A stretch of DNA of 64,000 nucleotides from Saccoglossus kowalevskii (Eukaryota > Hemichordata > Enteropneusta > Harrimaniidae), in the NCBI RefSeq assembly GCF_000003605.2, contig NW_003157454.1:48160-112159 (forward strand). The letters run 5' to 3'. The translations under genes were made by a program, and so were the position numbers. Below the pieces are notes generated by a model that was given only the letters and a program-made list of their open reading frames with translations, ran no database searches and was not told the DNA's origin. Positions 1 through 13,180 of this stretch are shown here, in pieces (position 1 is the stretch's first letter; each line of letters opens with the position of its first letter).

Positions 1-410
1 TAGGCATTGGTATAGGGTATACTAATGAGTATCCAGTATTCAGAGCTAGGCATTGGTTTAGGTTACACTAATGGGTATCCAGTATTCAAAGCTAGGCATT
101 GGTATAGGTTGCACTAATGGGTATCCAGTATTCAGAGCTAGGCATTGGTATAGGTTGCAATAATGGGTATCCAGTATTCAGAGCTAGGCATTGGTATAGG
201 GTAAACTAATGGGTATCCAGTATTCAGAGCTAGGCATTGGCTTAGGTTGCACTAATGGGTATCCAGTATTCAGAGCAAGGCATTGGTATAGGTTGCACTA
301 ATGGGTATCCAGTATTCAGAGCAAGGCATTGGTATAGGTTGCACTAATGGGTATCCAGTATTCAGAGCTAGGCATTGGTATAGGTTGCACTAATGGGTAT
401 CCAGTATTCA

Positions 411-800
411 GAGCAATGCATTGGTATAGGGTGCACTGATGGTATCCATTATTCAGAGTTAGGCATTGGTATAGGTTGCACTAATGGGTATCTATTATTC
501 AGAGCTAGGCATTGGTTTAGGGTACACTAATGGGTATCCAGTATTAAGAGCAATGCATTGGTATAGGTTGCACTAATGGGTATCCAGTATTCAGAGCTAG
601 GCATTGGTTTAGGGTACACTAATGGGTATCCAGTATTCAGAGCAATGCATTGGTATAGGTTGCACTTATGGGTATCCAGTATTCAGAGCTAGGCATTGGT
701 ATAGGTTGCACTAATGGGTATCCATTATTCAGAGCAATGCATTGGTATTGATTGTACTAATGGCTTTCCAGTATTCAGAGCAATGCATTGGTATAGGTTG
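411..800 (+). repeat. Alternating 92-bp dimer stretch (CAATGC-type and GGTTTAGGGTACAC-type units)
   Basis: Units with AGCAATGCATTGG alternate with units reading GCATTGGTTTAGGG followed by TACAC, so the true local period is 92 bp. The stretch opens with a one-base-short unit (GCACTGATGG then TATCC) followed by CCATTATT, GAGTTAGG and TCTATTATT variants. The same ordered set of variants recurs near 10970, 17525, 18850, 29165, 33770, 39570, 44390 and 50375, so this is a mobile higher-order block rather than chance alternation. Confidence 0.8.
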
Positions 801-3220
801 CACTAATGGGTATCCAGTATTCAGAGCTAGGCATTGGTATAGGTTGCACTAATGGGTATCCAGTATTCAGAGCTAGGCATTGGTATAGGGTACACTAATG
901 GGTATCCAGTATTCAGAGCTAGGCATTGGTATAGGTTGCACTAATGGGTATCCAGTAGTCAGAGCTAGGCATTGGTATAGGTTGCACTAATTGGTATCCA
1001 CTATTCAGAGCTAAGCATTGGTTTAGGTTGCACTAATGGGTATCCAGTATTCAGAGCTAGGCATTGGTATAGGTTGCACTCATGGGTATCCAGTATTCAG
1101 AGCTAGGCATTGGTTTAGGTTGCACTAATGGGTATCCAATATTCAGAGCTAGGCATTGGTTTAGGTTGCACTAATGGGTATCCAGTATTCAGAGCTAGGC
1201 ATTGGTATAGGTTGCACTAATGGGTATCCATTATTCAGAGCTAGGAATTGGTATAGGGTACACTAATGGGTATCCAGTATTCAAAGCTAGGCATTGGTTT
1301 AGGTTGCACTAATTGGTATCCTCTATTCAGAGCTAGGCATTGGTTTAGGTTGCACTAATGGGTATCCAGTATTCAGAGCTAGGCATTGGTATAGGTTGCA
1401 CTAATGGGTATCCACTATTCAGAGCTAGGCATTGGTTTAGGTTGCACTAATGGGTATCCAGTATTCAGAGCTAGGCATTGGTATAGGTTGCACTAACTGG
1501 TATCCACAATTCAGAGCTAGGCATTGGTAAAGGTTGCACTAATGGGTATCCAGTATTCCGAGCTAGGCATTGGTATAGGGTATACTAATCGGTATCCAGT
1601 ATTCAGAGCTAGGCATTGGTTTAGGTTGCACTAATGGGTATTCAGTATTCTGAGCTAGGCATTGGTATAAGTTGCACTAATGGGTACCCAGTATTCAGAG
1701 CTAGGCATTGGTATAGGTTCTACTAATGGGTATCCAGTATTCAGAGCTAGGCATTGGTATAGGTTGCGCTAATGGGTCTCCAGTATTCAGAGCTAGGCAT
1801 TAGTATATGGTAAACTAATGGGTATCCAGTAATCAAAGCTAGGCATTGGTATAGGTTGCACTAATGGGTATCCAGTATTCAGGGCTAGACATTGGTATAG
1901 GTTGCACTAATGGGTATCCAGTATTCAGAGCTAGGCATTGGTATAGGGAAAACTAATGGGTATCCAGTATTCAGAGCTAGGCATTGGTATTGGGTGCACT
2001 AATGGGTATCCAGTATTCAGAGCAAGGCATTGGTATAGGGTACACTAATGGGTATCCAGTATTGAGAGCAATGCATTGGCATAGTTGCACTAATGGGTAT
2101 CCAGTATTCAGAGCTAGGCATTGGTTTAGGTTGCACTAATGGGTATCCAGTATTCAGAGCAAGGCATTGGTATAGGGTACACTAATTGGTATCCAGTATT
2201 CAGAGCTAAGCATTGGTATAGGGTACACTAATGGGTATCCAGTATTCAGAGCTAGGCATTGGTATAGGGTACACTAATGGGTATCCAGTATTCAGAGCTA
2301 GGCATTGGTATAGGTTGCACTAATGGGTATCCAGTATTCAGAGCTAGGCATTGGTATAGGGTACACTAATGGGTATCCAGTATTCAGAGCTAGGCATTGG
2401 TATAGGTTGCACTAATGGGTATCCAGTAGTCAGAGCTAGGCATTGGTATAGGTTGCACTAATTGGTATCCACTATTCAGAGCTAAGCATTGGTTTAGGTT
2501 GCACTAATGGGTATCCAGTATTCAGAGCTAGGCATTGGTATAGGTTGCACTAATTGGTATCCAGTATTCAGAGCTAGGCATTGGTTTAGGTTGCACTAAT
2601 GGGTTTCCACTATTCAGAGCTAGGCATTGGTTTAGGTTGCACTAATGGGTATCCAGTATTCAGAGCTAGGCATTGGTATAGGTTGCACTAATGGGTATCC
2701 AGTATTCAGAGCTAGGCATTGGTTTAGCTTGCACTAATGGGTATCCAGTATTCAAAGCTAGATATTGGTATAGGTTGCACTAATGGGTACCCAGTATTCA
2801 GAGCTAGGCATTGGTTTAGGTTGCACTAATGGGTATCCAGTATTCAGAGCTAGGCATTGGTATAGGTTGCACTAATGGGTAGCCAGTATTCAGAGCTAGG
2901 CATTGGTATAGGTTGCACTAATTGGTATCATCTATTCAGAGCTTGGCATTGGTTTAGGTTGCACTAATGGGTATCCAGTATTCAGAGCTAGGCATTGGTA
3001 TAGGTTGCACTAATGGGTATCCACTATTCAGAGCTAGGCATTGGTTTAGGTTGCACTAATGGGTATCCAGTATTCAGAGCTAGGCATTGGTATAAGTTGC
3101 ACTAATGGGTACCCAGTATTCAGAGCTAGGCATTGGTTTAGGTTGCACTAATGGGTATCCAGTATTCAGTGCTAGGCATTGATATAGGTTGCACTAATGG
3201 GTATCCAGTATTCAGAGCTA

Positions 3221-3640
3221 GGCATTAGTTTAGAGTACACTAATGGGTATCCAGTATTCAGAGCGAAGCATTGGTATAGGTTGCACTAATGAGTATCCAG
3301 TATTCAGTGCTAGGCATTGGTATAGGGTACATTAATGGGTATCCACTATTCAGAGCTAGGCATTGGTATAGGGTACACTAATGGGTATCCAGTATTCAGA
3401 GCTAGGCATTGGTATAGGTTGCACTAATGGGTATCCAGTATTCAGAGCGAGGGATTGGTATAGGTTGCACTAATGGGTATCCAGTATTCAGAGCTAGTCA
3501 TTGGTATAGGTTCTACTAATGGGTATCCAGTATTCAGAGCTAGGCATTGGTATAGGTTGCACTAATGGGTATCCAGTATTCAGAGCTAGGCATTGGTATA
3601 CGGTAAACTAATGGGTATCCAGTATTCAGAGCTAGGCATT
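3221..3640 (+). repeat. Higher-order block with GCATTAGTTTAG, GCGAAGC and TTCTACTAAT marker units
   Basis: This block carries an ordered series of rare variants: GGCATTAGTTTAG, AGAGCGAAGCATTGG, AATGAGTATCC, GTACATTAATGG, GCGAGGG, AGCTAGTCATTGG, TTCTACTAAT and finally TATACGGTAAAC at about 3601. The same order recurs near 4602-4945 and 32185-32535, and partly near 15260, 29640 and 47600. The 4.6-kb copy lacks one unit relative to this one: the offset drops from 1,381 to 1,335 bp across the block. This is a clear single-unit deletion within a duplicated segment. Confidence 0.75.
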
Positions 3641-4204
3641 GGTTTAGCTTGCACTAATGGGTATCCAGTATTCAAAGCTAGATATTGGTATAGGTTGCAC
3701 TAATGGGTACACAGTATTCAGAGCTAGGCATTGGTTTAGGTTGCACTAATGGGTATCCAGTATTCAGAGTTAGGCATTGGTATAGGTTGCACTAATGGGT
3801 ATCCAGTATTCAGAGCTAGGCACTGGTATAGGTTGCACTAATTGGTATCCACGATTCAGAGCTAGGCATTGGTTTAGGTTGCACTAATGGGTATCCAGTA
3901 TTCAGAGCTAGGCATTGGTATAGGTTGCACTAATGGGTATCCACTATTCAGAGCTAGGCATTGGTTTAGGTTGCACTAATGGGTATCCAGTATTCAGAGC
4001 TAGGCATTGGTATAGGTTGCACTAATGGGTATCCAGTACTCAGAGCTAGGCATTTGGTAAAGGTTGCACTAATGGGTATCCAGTATTCAGAGCTAGGCAT
4101 TGGTATATTGTATACTAATAGGTATCCAGTATTCAGAGCTAGGCATTGGTTTAGGTTGCACTAATGGGTATCCAGTATTCTGAGCTACGCATTGGTACAA
4201 GTTG

Positions 4205-5749
4205 CACTAATGGGTACCCAGTATTCAGAGCTAGGCATTGGTTTCGGTTGCACTAATCGGTATCCAGTATTCAGAGTTAGGCATTGTTATAGGTTGCACT
4301 AATGGGTATCCAGAATTCAGAGCTAGGCATTGGTATAGGTTGCACTAATGGGTATCCAGTATCCAGAGCTAGGCATTGGTATATGTTGCACTAATGGGTA
4401 TCCAGTATTTAGAGCCTGCCATTGGTTTAGGTTGCACTAATGCGTATCCAGTATTCAGAGCTAGGTATTGGTTTAGGTTGCACTAATGGGTATCCAGTAT
4501 CCAGAGCTAGGCATCGGTATAGGTTGCACTAATGGGTATCCAGTATTCAGAGCTAGGCATTGGTATAGGTTGCACTAATGGGTATCCAGTATTCAGAGCT
4601 AGGCATTAGTTTAGGGTACACTAATGGGTATCCAGTATTCAGAGCGAAGCATTGGTATAGATTGCACTAATGAGTATCCAGTATTCAGAGCTAGGCATTG
4701 GTATAGGGTACATTAATGGGTATCCAGTATTCAGAGCTAGGCATTGGTATAGGGTACACTAATGGGTATCCAGTATTCAGAGCGAGTGATTGGTATAGGT
4801 TGCACTAATGGGTATCCAGTATTCAGAGCTAGTCATTGGTATAGGTTCTACTAATGGGTATCTAGTATTCAGAGCTAGGCATTGGTATAGGTTGCACTAA
4901 TGGGTATCCAGTATTCAGAGCTAGGCATTGGTATACGGTAAACTAATGGGTATCCAGTATTCAGAGCTAGGCATTGGTATAGGTTGCACTAATGGGTATT
5001 CAGTATTCAGGGCTAGGCATTGGTATAGGTTGCACTAATGGGTATCCAGTATTCAGAGCTAGGCATTGGTATAGGGAAAACTAATGGGTATCCAGTATTC
5101 AGAGCTAGGCATTGGTTTAGGTTGCACTAATGGGTATCCAGTATTCAAAGCTAGGTATTGGTATAGGTTGCACTAATGGGTATCCAGTATTCAGAGCTAG
5201 GCATTGGTTTCGGTTGCACTAATCGGTATCCAGTATTCAGAGTTAGGCATTGTTATAGGTTGCACTAATGGGTATCCAGAATTCAAAGCTAGGCATTGGT
5301 ATAGGTTGCACTAATGGGTATCCAGTATCCAGAGCTAGGCATTGGTATATGTTGCACTAATGGGTATCCAGTATTTAGAGCCTGCCATTGGTTTAGGTTG
5401 CACTAATGCGTATCCAGTATTCAGAGCTAGGTATTGGTTTAGGTTGCACTAATGGGTATCCAGTATCCAGAGCTAGGCATCGGTATAGGTTGCACTAATG
5501 GGTATCCAGTATTCAGAGCTAGGCATTGGTATAGGTTGCACTAATGGGTATCCAGTATTCAGAGCTAGGCATTAGTTTAGGGTACACTAATGGGTATCCA
5601 GTATTCAGAGCGAAGCATTGGTATAGATTGCACTAATGAGTATCCAGTATTCAGAGCTAGGCATTGGTATAGGGTACATTAATGGGTATCCAGTATTCAG
5701 AGCTAGGCATTGGTATAGGGTACACTAATGGGTATCCAGTATTCAGAGC
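4205..5749 (+). repeat. 966-bp (21-unit) segmental duplication
   Basis: The segment about 4205-4783 recurs at about 5171-5749, offset exactly 966 bp, which is 21 units. Shared rare markers are GGTTTCGGTTGC followed by AATCGG, GCATTGTTATAGG, CCAGAATTC, GTATCCAGAGC, TATATGTTGC, AGAGCCTGCCATTGG, AATGCGTATCC, GCATCGGTATAGG and GCGAAGC. I see essentially one difference in the core of the two copies (CAGAGCT against CAAAGCT), so the event is recent relative to the general divergence of the array. A third, slightly older copy of the same series lies near 31831-32330, where GGTTTCGG reads GGTTTAGG. Confidence 0.88.
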
Positions 5750-8700
5750 TAGGCATTGGTATAGGTTGCACTAATGGGTATCCAGTATTCAGAGTGAGGG
5801 CATTGGTATAGGTTGCACTAATGGGTCTCCAGTATTCAGAGCTAGGCATTGGTATATGGTAAACTAATGGGTATCCAGTATTCAAAGCTAGGCATTGGTA
5901 TAGGTTGCACTAATGGGTATCCAGTATTCAGGGCTAGGCATTGGTATAGGTTGCACTAATGGGTATCCAGTATTCAGAGCTCGGCATTGGTATAGGGAAA
6001 ACTAATGGGTATCCAGTATTCAGAGCTAGGCATTGGTATTGGGTGCACTAATTGGTATCCAGTAATCAGAGCAAGGCATTGGTATAGGGTACACTAATGG
6101 GTATCCAGTATTGAGAGCAATGCATTGGCATAGGTTTCACTAATGGGTATCCAGTATTCAGAGCTAGGCATTGGTTTAGGTTGCACTAATGGGTATCCAG
6201 TATTCAGAGCTAGGCATTGGTATAGGGTATACTAATGGGTATCCAGTATTCAGAGCTAAGCATTGGTATAGGGTACACTAATGGGTATCCAGTATTCAGA
6301 GCTAGGCATTGGTATAGGGTACACTAATGGGTGTCCAGTATTCAGAGCTAGGCATTGGTATAGGTTGCACTAATGGGTATCCAGTATTCAGAGATAGGAA
6401 TTGGTATAGGGTACACTAATGGGTATCCAGTATTCAGAGCTAGGCATTGGTTTAGCTTGCACTAATGGGTATCCATTATTCAAAGCTAGATATTGGTATA
6501 GGTTGCACTAATGGGTACCCAGTATTCAGAGCTGGGCATTAGTTTAGGTTGCACTAATGGGTATCCCGTATTCAGAGTTAGGCATTGGTATAGGATGCAC
6601 TAATGGGTATCCAGTATTCAGAGCTAGGCATTGGTATAGGTTGCACTAATTGGTATCCTCTATTCAGAGCTAGGCATTGGTTTAGGTTGCACTAATGGGT
6701 ATCCAGTATTCAGAGCTAGGCATTGGTATAGGTTGCACTAATGGGTATCCACTATTCAGAGCTAGGCATTGGTTTAGGTTGCACTAATGGGTATCCAGTG
6801 TTCAGAGCTAGGCATTGGTATAGGTTGCACTAACGGGTATCCAGTATTCAGAGCTAGGCATTGGTAAAGGTTGCCCTAATGGGTATCCAGTATTCCGAGC
6901 TAGGCATTGGTATAGGGTATACTATATAGGTATCCAGTATTCAGAGCTAGGCATTGGTTTAGGTTGCACTAATGGGTACCCAGTATTCAGAGCTAGGCAT
7001 TGGTATAGGTTGCACTAATCGGTATCCAGTATTCAGAGCTAGGCATTGGTATAGGTTGCACTAATGGGTATCCAGTATTCAGAGCTAGGCATTGGTATAG
7101 GGTACACTAATGGGTATCCAGTATTCAGAGCTAGGCATTGGTATAGGTTGCACTAATGGGTATCCAGTATTCAGAGCTAGGCATTGGTATAGGTTGCACT
7201 AATGGGTATCCATTATTCAGAGCTAGGCATTGGTTTAGGGTACACTAATGGGTATCCAGTATTAAGAGCAATGCATTGGTGTAGGTTGCACTAATGGGTA
7301 TCCAGTATTCAGAGCTAGGCATTGGTATAGGGTAAACTAATGGGTATCCAGTATTCAGAGCTAGGCATTGGCTTAGGTTGCACTAATGGGTATCCAGTAT
7401 TCAGAGCAAGGCATTGGTATAGGTTGCACTAATGGGTATCCAGTATTCAGAGCGAGGCATTGGTATAGGTTGCACTAATGGGTATCCAGTATTCAGAGCT
7501 AGGAATTGGTATAGGGTACACTAATGGGTATCCAGTATTCAGAGCTAGGCATTGGTATAGGTTGCACTAATGGGTATCCAGTATTCAGAGCAATGCATTG
7601 GTATAGGCTGCACTAATGGGTATCCAGTATTCAGAGCTAGGCAATGGTATAGGGTGCACTAATGGGTATCCAGTATTCAGAGCTAGGCATTGGAATAGGT
7701 TGCACTAATGGGTATCCAATATTCAGAGCTAGGCATTGTTATAGGTTGCACTAATGGGTATCCAGTATTCAGAGCTAGGCATTGGTATAGGGTACACTAA
7801 TGGGTATCCAGTATTCAGAGCTAGGCATTGGTATAGGTTGCACTAATGGGTATCCAGTATTCAGAGCTAGGCATTGGTTTAGGTTGCACTAATGGGTATC
7901 CAGTATTCAGAGCGAGGCATTGGTATAGGTTGCACTAATGGGTATCCAGTATTCAGAGCAAGGCATTGGTATAGGGTACACTGATGGGTATAAAGTATTC
8001 AGAGCTAGGCATTGGTATAGGGTACACTAATGGGTATCCAGTATTCAGAGCTAGGCATTGGTATAGGGTACACTAATGGGTATCCAGTATTCAGAGCTAG
8101 GCATTGGTATAGGTTGCACTAATGGGTATCCAGTTTTCAGAGCTAGGCATTGGTATAGGTTGCACTAATGGGTATCCAGTATTTAGAGATAGGCATTGGT
8201 ATAGGGTACACTAATGGGTATCCAGTATTCAGAGCTAGGCATTGGTATAGGTTGCACTAATGGGTATCAAGTATTCAGAGCTAGGCATTGGTTTAGGTTG
8301 CACTAATGGGTATCCAGTATTCAGAGCGAGGCATTGGTATAGGTTGCACTAATGGGTATCCAGTATTCAGAGCTAGGCATTGATATAGGGTACACTAATG
8401 GGTATCCAGTATTCAGAGCTAGGCATTGGTATAGGGTACACTAACGGGTATCCAGTAATCAGAGCTAGGCATTGGTATAGGGTACACTAATGGGTATCCA
8501 GTATTCAGAGCTAGGCATTTGTATAGGTTGCACTAATGGGTATCCAGTAGTCAGAGCTAGGCATTGGTATAGGTTGCACTAATTGGTATCCACTATTCAG
8601 AGCTAAGCATTGGTTTAGGTTGCACTAATGGGAATACAGTATTCTGAGCTAGGCATTGGTATAGGTTGCACTAATGGGTATCCAGTATTCAGGTCTAGGC

Positions 8701-8879
8701 ATTGGTTTAGGTTGCACTAATGGGTATCCAATATTCAGAGCTAGGCATTGGTACAGGTTGCACTAATGGGTATCCAATATTCAGAGCTAGGCATTAGTTT
8801 AGGTTGCACTAATGGGTATCCAGTATTCAGAGCTAGGCATTGGTTTAGGTTGCACTAATGGGTATCCAGTATTCAGAGC

Positions 8880-9410
8880 TAGGAATTGGTATAGGGTACA
8901 CTAATGGGTATCCAGTATTCAGAGCTAGGCATTGGTTTAGCTTGCACTAATGGGTATCCAGTATTCAAAGCTAGATATTGGTATAGGTTGCACTAATGGG
9001 TACCCAGTATTCAGAGCTAGGCATTGGTTTAGGTTGCACTAATGGGTATCCAGTATTCAGAGTTAGGCATTGGTATAGGTTGCACTAATGGGTATCCAGT
9101 ATTCAGAGCTAGGCACTGGTATAGGTTGCACTAATTGGTATCCACTATTCAGAGCTAGGCATTGGTTTAGGTTGCACTAATGGGTATCCAGAATTCAGAG
9201 CTAGGCATTGGTATAGGTTGCACTAATGGGTATCCACTATTCAGAGCTTGGCATTGGTTTAGGTTGCACTAATGGGTATCTAGTATTCAGAGCTAGGCAT
9301 AGGTATAGGTTGCACTAATGGGTATCCAGTACTCAGAGCTAGGCATTGGTAAAGGTTGCACTAATGGGTATCCAGTATTCAGAGCTAGGCATTGGTATAG
9401 GGTATACTAA
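8880..9410 (+). repeat. About 0.5-kb higher-order block with a near-identical copy 43.7 kb downstream (52562-53090)
   Basis: The block contains AGGAATTGG, GGTTTAGCTTGC, CAAAGCTAGATATTGG, GGGTACCCAG, GAGTTAGG, GGCACTGG, CCAGAATTC, GAGCTTGGC, TATCTAGTATTC, GGCATAGGTATAGG, AGTACTCAG and GGTAAAGG in that order. The same series occurs at 52562-53090, with an exact offset of 43,680 bp over much of its length. Weaker relatives lie near 3600-4100, 14380-14930 and 31170-31720. The core two-unit signature (CTTGCAC unit followed by AGATATTGG unit) is one of the commonest higher-order markers in the window. Confidence 0.82.
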
Positions 9411-9505
9411 TAGTATCCAGTATTCAGTGCTAGGCATTGGTTTAGTTGCAATAATGGTATCCAGTATTCTGAGCTAGGCATTGGTATAGTTGCACTAATG
9501 GGTAC
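9405..9505 (+). repeat. Indel-rich patch of the satellite
   Basis: Four one-base deletions fall within about 100 bp: AATAGTATCC for AATAGGTATCC, TTTAGTTGC for TTTAGGTTGC, AATGGTATCC, and TATAGTTGC. The copy of this block at 53081-53180 has full-length units at the same points. Either this copy has decayed locally or these are consensus errors in G runs. Confidence 0.7.
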
Positions 9506-9832
9506 CCAGTATTCAGAGCTAGGCATTGGTTTAGGTTGCACTAATGGGTATCCAGTATTCAGAGCTAGGCATTGGTATAGGGTACACTAATGGGTATCCA
9601 GTATTCAGAGCTAAGCATTGGTATAGGGTACACTAATGGGTATCCAGTATTCAGAGCTAGGCATTAGTTTAGAGTACACTAATGGGTATCCAGTATTCAG
9701 AGCGAAGCATTGGTTTAGGTTGCACTAATGGGTATCCAGTATTCAGAGCTAGGCATTGGTATAGGTTGCACTAATGGGTATCCAGTATCAGAGCTAGGCA
9801 TTGGTATAGGTTGCACTAATGGGTATCCAGTA

Positions 9833-10690
9833 TCAGAGCTAGGCATTGGTATCGGTTGCACTAATGGGTATCCAGTATTCAGAGCTAGACATTGGAATAG
9901 GGTGCACTAATGGGTATCCAGTATTCAGAGCTAGGCATTGGTATAGGTTGCACTAATGGGTATCCAGTATTCAGAGCTAGGCATTGGTATAGGTTGCACT
10001 AATGGGTATCCAGTATTCAGAGCTAGGCATTGGTATAGGTTGCACTAATTGGTATCCACTATTCAGAGCTAGGCATTGGTTTAGGTTGCACTAATGGGTA
10101 TCCAGTATTCAGAGCTAGGCATTGGTATAGGTTACACTAATGGGTATCCAGTATTCAGAGCTAAGCATTGGTATAGGTTGCACTAATGGGTATCCAGTAT
10201 TCAGAGCTAGGCATTAGTTTAGGGTACACTAATGGGTATCCAGTATTCAGAGCGAGGCATTGGTATGGGTTGCACTAATGAGTATCCAGTATTCAGAGCT
10301 AGGCATTGGTATAGGGTACACTAATGGGTATCCAGTATTCAGAACTAGGCATTGGTATAGGGTACACTAATGGGTATCCAGTATTCAGAGCTAGGCATTG
10401 GTATAGGTTGCACTAATGGGTATCCAGTATTCAGAGCTAGGCATTGGTATAGGTTCCACTAATGGGTATCCAGTATTCAGAGCTAGGCATTGGTATAGGT
10501 TGCACTAATGGGTATCCAGTATTCAGAGCTAAACATTGGTATAGGGTAAACTAATGGGTATCCAGTATTCAAAGCTAGGCATAGGTATAGGTTGCACTAA
10601 TGGGTATCCAGTATTCAGGGCTAGGAATTGGTATAGGTTGCACTAATGGGTATCCAGTATTCAGAGCTAGGTATTGGTATAGGGAAAACT
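9833..10690 (+). repeat. Long-range duplicated block, copy 1 (partner 61972-62829, 52.1 kb away)
   Basis: From GGTATCGGTTGC at about 9849 to GGGAAAACTAAT at about 10682 this segment matches 61988-62821 at a constant offset of 52,139 bp, so there is no net indel over about 840 bp. Ordered shared markers include AGACATTGGAATAGGG, AATTGG with CCACTATT, GGTTACAC, GCTAAGC, GCATTAGTTTAGGG, GGTATGGGTTGC, AATGAGTATCC, GGTTCCAC, CTAAACATTGG, GGGTAAAC, GGCATAGG, CAGGGCTAGGAATTGG and AGGTATTGG. I count about three substitutions between copies (TTACAC/TTACAT, AGGTTGC/AGCTTGC, AGAACTAGG/AGAGCTAGG). A more diverged copy lies at 37290-38095 and a partial one at 51180-51530. Confidence 0.88.
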
Positions 10691-10919
10691 AATGGGTATC
10701 CAGTATTCAGAGCTAGGCATTGGTTTAGGTTGCACTAATGGGTATCCAGTATTCAACGCTAGGCATTGCTATAGGTTGCACTAATGGGTATCCAGTATTT
10801 AGAGCTAGGCATTGGTATAGGTTGCACTAATGGGTATCCAGTATTCAGAGCAATGCATTGGTATAGGTTGCACTAATGGGTATCCAGTATTCAGAGCTAG
10901 GCATTGGTATAGGTTGCAC

Positions 10920-11600
10920 TAATGGGTATCCAGTATTCAGAGCAATGCATTGGTATAGGGTGCACTGATGGTATCCATTATTCAGAGTTAGGCATTGGTA
11001 TAGGTTGCACTAATGGGTATCTATTATTCAGAGCTAGGCATTGGTTTAGGGTACACTAATGGGTATCCAGTATTCAGAGCAATGCATTGGTATAGGTGGC
11101 ACTAATGGGTATCCAATATTCAGAGCTAGGCATTGGTTTAGGGTACACTAATGGGTATCCAGTATTCAGAGCAATGCATTGGTATAGGTTGCACTAATGG
11201 GTATCCATTATTCAGAGCTAGGCATTGGTTTAGGGTACACTAATGGGTATCCAGTATTCAGAGCAATGTATTGGTATAGGTGGCACTAATGGGTATCCAA
11301 TATTCAGAGCTAGGCATTGGTTTAGGGTACACTAATGGGTATCCAGTATTCAGAGCAATGCATTGGTATAGGTTGCACTAATGGGTATCCAGTATTCAGA
11401 GCTAGGCATTGGTTTAGGGTACACTAATGGGTATCCCGGTATTCAGAGCAATGCATTGGTATAGGTTGCACTTATGGGTATCCAGTATTCAGAGCTAGGC
11501 ATTGGTATAGGTTGCACTAATGGGTATCCATTATTCAGAGCAATGCATTGGTATAGATTGCACTAATGGGTATCCAGTATTCAGAGCAATGCATTGGTAT
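10920..11600 (+). repeat. 92-bp dimer domain rich in CAATGCATTG units
   Basis: GGTTTAGGGTACAC units and AGCAATGCATTGG units alternate for about 15 copies. The GGTGGCAC variants (near 11097 and 11281) and a GGTATCCCGG unit near 11430 link this copy specifically to 39660-39990, where GGTGGCAC and TATCCGGTATTC occur in the same order. CAATGC-type units are sparse from about 800 to 10840 and frequent after this point, so the array is compositionally zoned. Confidence 0.75.
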
Positions 11601-12671
11601 AGGTTGCACTAATGGGTATCCAGTATTCAGAGCTAGGCATTGGTATAGGTTGCACTAATGGGTATCCAGTATTCAGAGCTAGGCATTGGTATATGTTGCA
11701 CTAATGGGTATCCAGTATTCAGAGCTAGGCATTGGCTTAGGTTGCACTAATGGGTATCCAGTTTTCAGAGCAAGTCATTGGTATAGGTAGCACTAATGGG
11801 TATCCAGTATTCAGAGCAAGGCATTGGTATAGGTTGCACTAATGGGTATCCAGTATTCAGAGCTAGGCATTGGTATAGGTTGCACTGATGGGTATCCAGT
11901 ATTCAGAGCATTGCATTGGTATAGGGTGCACTAATGGGTATCCATTATTCAGAGTTAGGCATTGGTATAGGTTGCACTAATGGGTATCCATTATTCAGAG
12001 CTAGGCATTGGTTTAGGATACACTAATGGGTATCCAGTATTAAGAGCAATGCATTGGTATAGGTTGCACTAATGGGTATCCATTATTCAGTGCTAGGCAT
12101 TGGTTTAGGGTACACTAATGGGTATCTAGTATTCAGAGCAATGCATTGGTATAGGTTGCACTAATAAGTATCCAGTATTCAGAACTAGGCATTGGTTTAG
12201 GGTACACTAATGGGTATTCAGTATTCAGAGCAATGCATTGGTATAGGTTGCACTAATGGGTATCCAGTATTTAGAGCTAGGCATTGGTATAGGTTGCACT
12301 AATGGGTATCCAGTATTCAGAGCTAGGCATTGGTATAGGGTAAACTAATGGGTATCCAGTATTCAGAGCTAGGCATTGGTTTAGGTTGCACTATTGGGTA
12401 TCCAGTATTCAGAGCGAGGCATTGGTATAGGTTGCACTAATGGGTATCCAGTATTCAGAGCTAGGCATTGGTATAGGGTACACTAATGGGTATCCAGTAT
12501 TCAGAGCTAGGCATTGGTATAGGTTGCACTAATGGGTATCCAGTATTCAGAGCAATGCATTGGTATAGGCTGCACTAATGGGTATCCAGTATTCAGAGCT
12601 AGGCAATGGTATAGGGTGCACTAATGGGTATCCAGTATTCAGAACTAGGCATTGGTATATGTTGCACTAAT

Positions 12672-12704
12672 GGGTATCCAGGCATTGGTTTAGGTTGCAC
12701 TAAT
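12672..12704 (+). repeat. Truncated 33-bp satellite unit
   Basis: The unit reads GGGTATCCA directly joined to GGCATTGG, so the 13 bases of unit positions 10-22 are missing. Both neighbours are full length. This is one of only two large internal deletions I noticed; the other is near 54834-54859. It looks like a simple replication-slippage deletion. Confidence 0.85.
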
Positions 12705-13180
12705 GGGTATCCAGTATTCAGAGCTAGGCATTGGTTTTGGTTGCACTAATGGGTATCCAGTATTCAGAGCGAGGCATTGGTATAGGTTGCACTAATGGGT
12801 ATCCAGTATTCAGAGCAAGGCATTGGTATAGGGTACACTGATGGGTATAAAGTATTCAGAGCTAGGCATTGGTATAGGGTACACTAATGGGTATCCAGTA
12901 TTCAGAGCTAGGCATTGGTATAGGGTACACTAATGGGTATCCAGTATTCAGAGCTAGGCATTGGTATAGGTTGCACTAATGGGTATCCAGTTTTCAGAGC
13001 TAGGCATTGGTATAGGTTGCACTAATGGGTATCCAGTATTCAGAGCTAGGCATTGGTATAGGGTACACTAATGGGTATCCAGTATTCAGAGCTAGGCATT
13101 GGTATAGGTTGCACTAATGGGTATCAAGTATTCAGAGCTAGGCATTGGTTTAGGTTGCACTAATGGGTATCCAGTATTCA

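Noticed and set aside
3979-4164. Open frame of 61 codons on + strand, with repeated MGIQYSELGIGIG-like peptide
   Set aside because: It is a translation of the satellite. A perfect array gives a 30-codon frame from each AATGGG start; here a one-base insertion (GCATTTGG near 4051) resets the frame and doubles the length. There is no ribosome-binding or promoter context and no codon-type conservation.
5703-5885. Open frame of 60 codons on - strand
   Set aside because: Same explanation on the reverse strand: the extra base in the AGAGTGAGGGC unit near 5797 joins two satellite frames.
9728-9910. Open frame of 60 codons on + strand with three GYPV repeats
   Set aside because: Two 45-bp units (GTATCAGAGC) keep the same frame open for extra units. 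It is a frame artefact of short satellite units.
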